Of a stretch of DNA of 64,000 nt, positions 59,960 through 64,000 are shown in pieces. Each line of letters begins with the position of its first letter. Position 1 is the first letter of the stretch. The notes under the pieces were generated by a model. The model did not search any database and was not told where the DNA came from. It saw only the letters and a program-made list of their open reading frames with translations. The position numbers and the translations under genes are program-made. The stretch is from RGIG5579 sp045541915 (GTDB lineage: Bacteria > Bacillota > Clostridia > Oscillospirales > SIG627): contig JAZQJZ010000026.1 in the NCBI GenBank assembly GCA_045541915.1, positions 25,060-89,059 of the forward strand, written 5' to 3'.

Positions 59960-61009
59960 ATGAACGTGACCTGGCAGAAAAAAGCCATGGATTTTCTTTT
60001 GATTTCCGCCGTGGCAGTGGTCCTATACTTTGCCATAGAAAAACTGTTTTTTCTTTTGTTTCCCGTGATCCTGGCTCTGATCTTTTCCCAAATGATCCGA
60101 AACAGCTTCCGGCGTTTGCGCCCTCTTACCGAAGCCGTAAAGAAGATTTTGATCGTTCTGACCCTTCTGATTTTTTTCTCTCTTTTTTCTCTTTTGGTGA
60201 TCCTATTGATCGAACGGCTGATCCACGGAATTTCGTTTTTTTCTCAAGGCTTGAGCCTTCGGATTGATGAGATCTCCAGCTTTGTTCAGGAAAAGATTCA
60301 TTTTGCAGAAGCGTGGATTTCCAGGGTCTTAAAACGGGACTTGGAAAACTCCGTCACATCTCGCCTTCCCGCACTTCTCAACGAATTGGTGCAAAAGATT
60401 GTAAGTCTGGTTCCTCAATGGATCGGCACTCTGATCAATTTTGTGCCCAGATTCTTCGTTTCCTTTTTTATTTTTTTGGTGTGTACCTATTATTTTTCCT
60501 GCGACTGGAACCGCTTGGCAGATTTGGCGGCCCATTTGATTTCACCGGACCGGATGAAAGAGATCTGCCAGATGAAAAAGCAATTTTTTCAGGGATTGGG
60601 ACAATATTTCAAAGCGTATTTTCTTTTATTTCTGCTAACATTTTCAGAACTGTTTTTCGGATTTGTTTTGCTGAAGATCCCCGGTGCCATAGGAATTGCG
60701 TTTCTTGTTGCCTTTGTGGATATTCTTCCCATTTTAGGTTGTGGAACCGTTCTGATCCCCTGGGGACTTCTGGCTTTGCTGGGAGGCAACACTTCTCTTG
60801 GCATCGGTCTTTTGATTTTGCATATTACAATGTTTGCCGTCCGACAGGTGATGGAGCCGAAGATCGTGGGCTCCTCCATTGGGCTTCACCCGGTTTTATC
60901 CTTAATTCTGGTGATCGGCGGACTTTTTTTCTTTGGTGTGATCGGAATGATCTTTCTTCCCTTGATCGCCACTTGTTTGATCCGCGGCTTCCGGGAAGAA
61001 AAGCAATAA
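59960..61009 (+). CDS. AI-2E/YtvI-family membrane permease
   Basis: 349 residues from the ATG seven bases after ggagg; an ATG six bases earlier is too close. About eight membrane helices flank a large loop (residues 85-140), the AI-2E/UPF0118 layout, with PGAIGIAFLVAFVDILPILGCGTVLIPW near residue 247 and QVMEPKIVGSSIGLHPVLSL near 298. YtvI is the sporulation-linked branch, made under sigma-E in Bacillus; the CATACAAT element fits this. The transported molecule is unknown. Confidence 0.87.
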   Translation: MNVTWQKKAMDFLLISAVAVVLYFAIEKLFFLLFPVILALIFSQMIRNSFRRLRPLTEAVKKILIVLTLLIFFSLFSLLVILLIERLIHGISFFSQGLSLRIDEISSFVQEKIHFAEAWISRVLKRDLENSVTSRLPALLNELVQKIVSLVPQWIGTLINFVPRFFVSFFIFLVCTYYFSCDWNRLADLAAHLISPDRMKEICQMKKQFFQGLGQYFKAYFLLFLLTFSELFFGFVLLKIPGAIGIAFLVAFVDILPILGCGTVLIPWGLLALLGGNTSLGIGLLILHITMFAVRQVMEPKIVGSSIGLHPVLSLILVIGGLFFFGVIGMIFLPLIATCLIRGFREEKQ

Positions 61010-61040
61010 AAAACTCCCGTTTTAACAACGGGAGTTTTTT
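61008..61040. terminator. Bidirectional terminator
   Basis: Stem aactcccgtt / aacgggagtt with a 5-base loop and A/T runs, between the convergent YtvI-like and rpmB genes. Confidence 0.9.
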
Positions 61041-61052
61041 ATTGAAAAAGAA

Positions 61053-61238
61053 TTAAACTCTTTCAACCTTACCGCTTCTCAAGCAGTGAGCGCAAACGTA
61101 AACACGGGTATGAGAGCCGTTCACAACTGCTCTAACCTTCTTTACGTTGGGCTTCCAAGCATGGTTGGTTCTTCTGTGGGAATGGGACACTCTCTGACCG
61201 AAAGCTACGCCCTTTCCGCAAATTTCACACTTTGCCAT
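61053..61238 (-). CDS. rpmB: 50S ribosomal protein L28
   Basis: 61 residues from the ATG after ggaggtaa. The start AKCEICGKGVAFGQRVSHSHRRTNHAWKPNV is the L28 core. It is the zinc-type form with CEIC and CAHC pairs, which many Bacillota replace with a Cys-free copy under zinc limitation. It lies 34 bases after secG and ends a five-gene leftward unit. Confidence 0.96.
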   Translation of the reverse strand: MAKCEICGKGVAFGQRVSHSHRRTNHAWKPNVKKVRAVVNGSHTRVYVCAHCLRSGKVERV

Positions 61239-61272
61239 TTCAATTACCTCCAAAAGCGCCTTGCGCTTAACA

Positions 61273-61719
61273 TCATTCGTTTTCTGCAGTTTTGTTTTCT
61301 GCAGTCTGGTTTTCTGCAGCTTCATTTTCTGCAGTTTTGTTTTCTTCCGTAGCAGTCTCACCTTTGGTAACAGTTTCTTCTACGGTTGAAGTTTCTTCTT
61401 CGGTTGCAGTTTGAGAGCTGCTGGAACCAGAGTTGTTTTGAGATCCGGAATTGCCGGATACCTTATTGTTGCTCTGAGCGGATTGCAGCACGTAAACCAA
61501 AAGTACCAAAACGACAAAAATGATGGAAACCACTGTGGTCATTTTAGAAAGGACACGGTCCATAGTCTTGCCCTTGGTCTTACCGAAAAAGGTCTCAGCT
61601 CCGCCGGCAATGGTGCCGGAAAGTCTGTTATCTTTTCCGCTCTGCATCAAAACGGCGAACACCAAAAAGATCGCCAGAATGATCATCACAGAGCAAAGAA
61701 TTGTAATCACTACTTCCAT
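61273..61719 (-). CDS. secG: Preprotein translocase subunit SecG with repetitive C-terminal tail
   Basis: 148 residues, about twice the usual 75. Residues 1-28 and 57-78 are the two membrane helices, with the conserved loop LMQSGKDNRLSGTIAGGAETFFGKTKGKTMDRVLSKMT between. Residues 80-148 are an added Ser/Thr/Glu-rich tail that ends in four copies of a five-residue unit of type ENxTA, encoded by tandem 15-base repeats. SecG assists SecYEG. The tail lies on the extracellular side by the positive-inside reasoning only if both helices span the membrane in the standard way. It stands between rpsR and rpmB, an unusual place for secG. Confidence 0.92.
   Translation of the reverse strand: MEVVITILCSVMIILAIFLVFAVLMQSGKDNRLSGTIAGGAETFFGKTKGKTMDRVLSKMTTVVSIIFVVLVLLVYVLQSAQSNNKVSGNSGSQNNSGSSSSQTATEEETSTVEETVTKGETATEENKTAENEAAENQTAENKTAENE
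61280..61339 (-). repeat. Tandem 15-base repeat inside secG
   Basis: Four units beginning ttttctgcag on the plus strand (61280, 61295, 61310, 61325), each ending in five variable bases. The length is a multiple of three, so copy-number change would keep the reading frame. Confidence 0.9.
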
Positions 61720-61740
61720 ATTCCTACTCCTTGGATCGGA

Positions 61741-61980
61741 TTAATCGCTGATATAGGGAAGGATGGCGATCTGACGAGCGCGCTTGATTGCAGTGGTCAA
61801 TTCTCTCTGATGCTTTGCACAGGTGCCGGTGATTCTTCTGGGAAGAATCTTGGAACGCTCGGAAACGAACTTGCGGAGCTTTGCAGCATCCTTGTAATCG
61901 ATCTGAGCTACTTTTTCAGCGCAGAAAGCGCAAACTTTTTTCTTTCTTTTGGGGCGGAATGCCTTTTGTTCTTTATCCAT
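61741..61980 (-). CDS. rpsR: 30S ribosomal protein S18
   Basis: 79 residues. The core is KVCAFCAEKVAQIDYKDAAKLRKFVSERSKILPRRITGTCAKHQRELTTAIKRARQIAILPY, complete at both ends. CAFC plus the later Cys/His pair form the zinc site of the zinc-containing S18 type. It binds S6 on the 30S platform. Standard rpsF-ssb-rpsR order. Confidence 0.97.
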   Translation of the reverse strand: MDKEQKAFRPKRKKKVCAFCAEKVAQIDYKDAAKLRKFVSERSKILPRRITGTCAKHQRELTTAIKRARQIAILPYISD

Positions 61981-62005
61981 TTATCTTTCCTCCGTATCGT
62001 TAAAG

Positions 62006-62443
62006 TTAAAAGGGAAGGTCGTCGTCGGTGCTCATTTCTTCAAAGGCGACGTCCTTCGGGCTTGCTCCGTAGGGAGCGGGGGCAGCGCCTGCCACGGGGG
62101 CAGCGCCGTCATTTTTCTTTTCCACAAACTGAGCTTCTTCTGCTACCACTTCGGTAACATATCTCTTCTGACCGTTCTGATCGGTCCAGGATCTGGACTG
62201 AAGAGAACCCACGATCAGGATGCTCTTGCCTTTCTGGAAATATTTGGTGATGAATTCAGCAGTGCCGCGCCAAGCGACTACGTTGAAGAAATCGGCCTGC
62301 TGAGCATTTTCCGCGTTTTTGGATGAAAATCTTCTGGACACGGCAATGCTAAACGAAGTAACGGAAATGCCATTGGGGGTCTGTTTTAATTCCGGATCAA
62401 CAGCCAAGTTGCCGATCAAGATGACCTTGTTAAACGATGCCAT
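62006..62443 (-). CDS. ssb: Single-stranded DNA-binding protein
   Basis: 145 residues. The OB fold is clear: FNKVILIGNLAVDPELKQTPNG, DFFNVVAWRGTAEFITKYFQKGKSILIVGSLQSRSW. A disordered Gly/Ala/Pro region follows, and the tip DDDLPF is the conserved acidic partner-binding tail. It protects single-stranded DNA and recruits repair and replication proteins. It lies between rpsF and rpsR as is usual. Confidence 0.97.
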   Translation of the reverse strand: MASFNKVILIGNLAVDPELKQTPNGISVTSFSIAVSRRFSSKNAENAQQADFFNVVAWRGTAEFITKYFQKGKSILIVGSLQSRSWTDQNGQKRYVTEVVAEEAQFVEKKNDGAAPVAGAAPAPYGASPKDVAFEEMSTDDDLPF

Positions 62444-62455
62444 ATCCGTTCACCG

Positions 62456-62752
62456 TTACGCGTCGATGCGAATCGTTATGGAGCGAAGGATGCCTTCGGT
62501 GATATTGAAGACTCTTTCCAACTCTACGGGGAAATCGCGGTCTGCAGTGTACTGCACAACAACATAGTAACCGTCATTCACGTCTTCGATGGGATAAGCA
62601 AGTCTTCTCTTACCCCACTCATCGACATTCTCGACGGTGGCACCCTTTTCGATCATACCCTTGAATTTGGCGACAAGTTCCTGAACCTTCTCTTCGCCAA
62701 GTTCGGTATTCACGATGAAAACAGTTTCGTATTTGCCCTTCAGTTTTTCCAT
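62456..62752 (-). CDS. rpsF: 30S ribosomal protein S6
   Basis: 98 residues. KYETVFIVNTELGEEKVQELVAKF, NVDEWGKRRLAYPIEDVNDGYYVVVQYTAD and the closing RVFNITEGILRSITIRIDA are the S6 domain in full. It pairs with S18. A ggaggtaa site precedes the ATG. It opens the leftward unit rpsF-ssb-rpsR-secG-rpmB from a consensus promoter and carries a structured leader. Confidence 0.96.
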   Translation of the reverse strand: MEKLKGKYETVFIVNTELGEEKVQELVAKFKGMIEKGATVENVDEWGKRRLAYPIEDVNDGYYVVVQYTADRDFPVELERVFNITEGILRSITIRIDA

Positions 62753-62835
62753 TATGTTTACCTCCTTTTGGACATAAGACCTCTCCGCTCAGAAGAGGCA
62801 AGAAGCACGGCATAAGAAAATTTACCGTGACACAA
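62753..62835 (-). promoter_or_regulatory. rpsF mRNA leader (candidate S6:S18-binding motif)
   Basis: The leader has a hairpin with arms CACGG (62825-62829) and CCGTG (62806-62810) on the minus strand. S6:S18-binding leaders of many bacteria contain a conserved CCG in a bulged stem upstream of rpsF. The CCG present here fits by position, but I could not align it to the model. Confidence 0.5.
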
Positions 62836-62841
62836 TTTCAA

Positions 62842-62870
62842 ATTATACACAAGATACCCAGTTTTGTCAA
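62842..62870 (-). promoter_or_regulatory. Consensus sigma-A promoter of rpsF
   Basis: Minus strand TTGACA (62865-62870), 17-base spacer, TATAAT (62842-62847): perfect hexamers, as expected for a ribosomal operon. Confidence 0.92.
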
Positions 62871-62889
62871 GAGAAAATTCATTCTTTAT

Positions 62890-63630
62890 GCAATCATAAC
62901 CACCCGTCAAACGGGTGGTTTGCACAAGGGCTATAAGCCCATAATGCCGACCCGCGTCTCAAGGCGCGGGCTTTCTCTTTGTTCAAGCCTTAGAGTCTTT
63001 GCCTCTTTGGCTACCCCTAAAGGGGTTAACTAAATAGGTCTGCGTATTCTTTTACGCTCAACTTATCTAATGCAATATCTGCTTTCTCTTGGTCTTGTAT
63101 ATATTTCTTTATTGTGCTCTCATTTAAGCCTACTGTAGAAACGTAATATCCTTCTGCCCAAAAGTGACGGTTGCCAAACTTATATTTTAAATTTGCGTGT
63201 TTGTCGAACATCATCAACGCACTTTTACCTTTTAGGTATCCCATAAAACTCGCTACGCTCGTTTTTGGTGGTATGCTGAGCTGTAGATGTACGTGGTCGG
63301 GCATCATATGCCCTTCTATTATTTCTACACCTTTGTATCTGCAAAGTGTTCTTATGATGTCTTGCAAATCTTTTCGATATTGATTGTATATTATTTTCCT
63401 TCTGTATTTTGGAACAATTACTATATGGTACTTGCATAACCATTTTGTATGTGATAAACTATTTGTGCTATTAGCCATTAAAATTCTCCTTTCGTAGTTC
63501 TCTAAGACTTGAACAACCTTATTGTACTACTTTGGGGAATTTTTTTGTATAACATTCGACGCGCACCCGCATAGCGGGTGGTTGTTTGTTTCGGACGTTC
63601 CGTCCTCAACTGGCTAAAGCCATAAAACAG
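62890..63630 (-). mobile_element. IS200-type insertion sequence
   Basis: The element contains one Y1 transposase gene and subterminal hairpins on both sides: aaccacccgt / acgggtggtt (62898-62920) and cacccgc / gcgggtg (63574-63590), each followed by ggtggtt or its equivalent. Further palindromes lie at 62928-62940, 62951-62970 and 63013-63026. No tnpB is present, which fits the IS200 group. Exact ends are estimates, because IS200 has no inverted repeats or target duplications. Confidence 0.75.
63026..63478 (-). CDS. tnpA: IS200/IS605-family transposase TnpA
   Basis: 150 residues, full length for an IS200-type Y1 transposase. The HUH pair His62 and His64 is in MMPDHVHLQLSIPP, and the catalytic Tyr126 is in STIKKYIQDQE. 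WLCKYHIVIVPKYRRKII near residue 13 and KGKSALMMFDKH near 84 are family segments. It cuts and joins single-stranded DNA at the hairpin ends (peel-and-paste transposition). No frameshift or stop is seen, so the copy looks intact. Confidence 0.93.
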   Translation of the reverse strand: MANSTNSLSHTKWLCKYHIVIVPKYRRKIIYNQYRKDLQDIIRTLCRYKGVEIIEGHMMPDHVHLQLSIPPKTSVASFMGYLKGKSALMMFDKHANLKYKFGNRHFWAEGYYVSTVGLNESTIKKYIQDQEKADIALDKLSVKEYADLFS

Positions 63631-63661
63631 CACCAAAATATCATAAACGATATTTGGTGCT
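63629..63661 (-). terminator. Rho-independent terminator after the MATE gene
   Basis: Stem agcacc-aaatatc / gatatttt-ggtgct around a 6-base loop, read on the minus strand after the MATE stop, followed by a short T-rich stretch. The insertion sequence begins just beyond it. Confidence 0.65.
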
Positions 63662-63686
63662 ATTAATTAGTTTTGATATAATACGT

Positions 63687-64000
63687 TTAATTCCTACTTC
63701 TTTTTTTATAAACCGTAATAAATGTTATCAGTTCTGCTATAAATGTCAGAATCCAGCTTATCGGGTAGGAAATATAAAGCCCTGCAGGGGTGTGGAACTG
63801 TGGAATCTGAAAAAATGTGTAAATCCATACCACACGCATTACGCAAACACCTACAACAGTAATAATCATGGGTGTAAGAGAAACGCCCATTCCTCTGATT
63901 GAACCTGTGGAAACGTCCATAATACCTGCCAGAAAATATGAAAAACAGATTATGGAAAGACGTATCAGCCCTTGGTTAATAGCTTCATTGGAGTCGGTTA
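63687..64000 (-). CDS. MATE-family efflux transporter, C-terminal part
   Basis: The last 103 codons of a minus-strand gene that continues past base 64000. The frame is open to the edge, reading LIRLSIICFSYFLAGIMDVSTG; an internal ATG at 63920 is not the start. SYFLAGIMDVSTGSIRGMGVS matches the MATE/multidrug exporter segment around helix 10, and two or three further helices follow, ending in a basic tail KKRSRN. MATE proteins export drugs or metabolites by sodium or proton antiport; the substrate cannot be inferred. The gene ends about 25 bases before a hairpin terminator. Confidence 0.85.
   Translation of the reverse strand, partial: TDSNEAINQGLIRLSIICFSYFLAGIMDVSTGSIRGMGVSLTPMIITVVGVCVMRVVWIYTFFQIPQFHTPAGLYISYPISWILTFIAELITFITVYKKRSRN

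Noticed and set aside
61280..61339. Tandem repeat as an intergenic regulatory element
   Set aside because: It lies inside the secG frame and codes for a regular pentapeptide, so a coding explanation is enough.

Overview
The window looks like chromosomal core sequence from an endospore-forming, low-to-mid GC member of the Clostridia (Bacillota). The evidence is a complete eight-gene spoIIIA operon, an intact sigma-K-type factor with its hydrophobic pro-sequence, a SpoIIQ-like M23 fragment, a SPOCS/LysM protein, a YtvI-like permease, a clostridial dcw division cluster and Gram-positive promoter/terminator pairs. No rRNA, tRNA or CRISPR array was seen. I cannot name the species.

Layout. 1-2414 (+): M23 fragment, a Cys-rich unknown protein, a tiny Thr-rich lipoprotein and an SGNH hydrolase, mostly monocistronic units with their own promoters or terminators. 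2465-5323 (-): SPOCS/LysM protein, a small helical unknown and sigK. 5477-10609 (+): Ppx/GppA phosphatase, then rplS-lepB-rbgA-rnhB-yraN, a DUF1540 protein on the other strand and a metallophosphoesterase. 10694-15409 (+): spoIIIAA to spoIIIAH, overlapping or tightly spaced. 15448-20583 (-): a likely six-gene unit (DUF5685, DnaJ-like, membrane protein, dgt, MBL hydrolase, CAP protein). 20716-21905 (+): CBM9-like protein and a GNAT acetyltransferase. 21931-24792 (-): LTA-synthase-family protein and a GT14 glycosyltransferase.

24843-37673 (-): division and peptidoglycan cluster mraZ-rsmH-ftsL-spoVD-murE-murF-mraY-ftsW-murG-ftsQ-ftsZ. murD, murC and ftsA are missing from it, and FtsZ has an atypical tail. 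37872-41111 (-): uvrC-rsmD-coaD and ptsH (HPr). 41227-48705 (-): recA-prs-recX-rimO-pgsA-cysS, a terminator, then cinA. 48815-59028 (-): about ten closely packed genes from the DJ-1 protein to prmC, including mltG, rmuC, smpB, lepA and hemW. 59229-61009 (+): FMN reductase and a YtvI-like permease. 61053-62752 (-): rpsF-ssb-rpsR-secG-rpmB. The right end holds an IS200-type element and the C-terminal part of a MATE transporter.

Most of the window is housekeeping: translation, ribosome maturation, cell wall and division, DNA repair, and the sporulation engulfment channel. I found no convincing new defence or mobile system. The points most worth a second look are the FtsZ tail with no neighbouring ftsA, the mraZ leader (tandem MraZ-type boxes plus an attenuator-like hairpin), the DUF5685/Cys-tailed DnaJ pair, the tandem repeat at the end of secG, and several membrane proteins with long charged cytoplasmic N-terminal extensions. 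No gap exceeds 300 bases.
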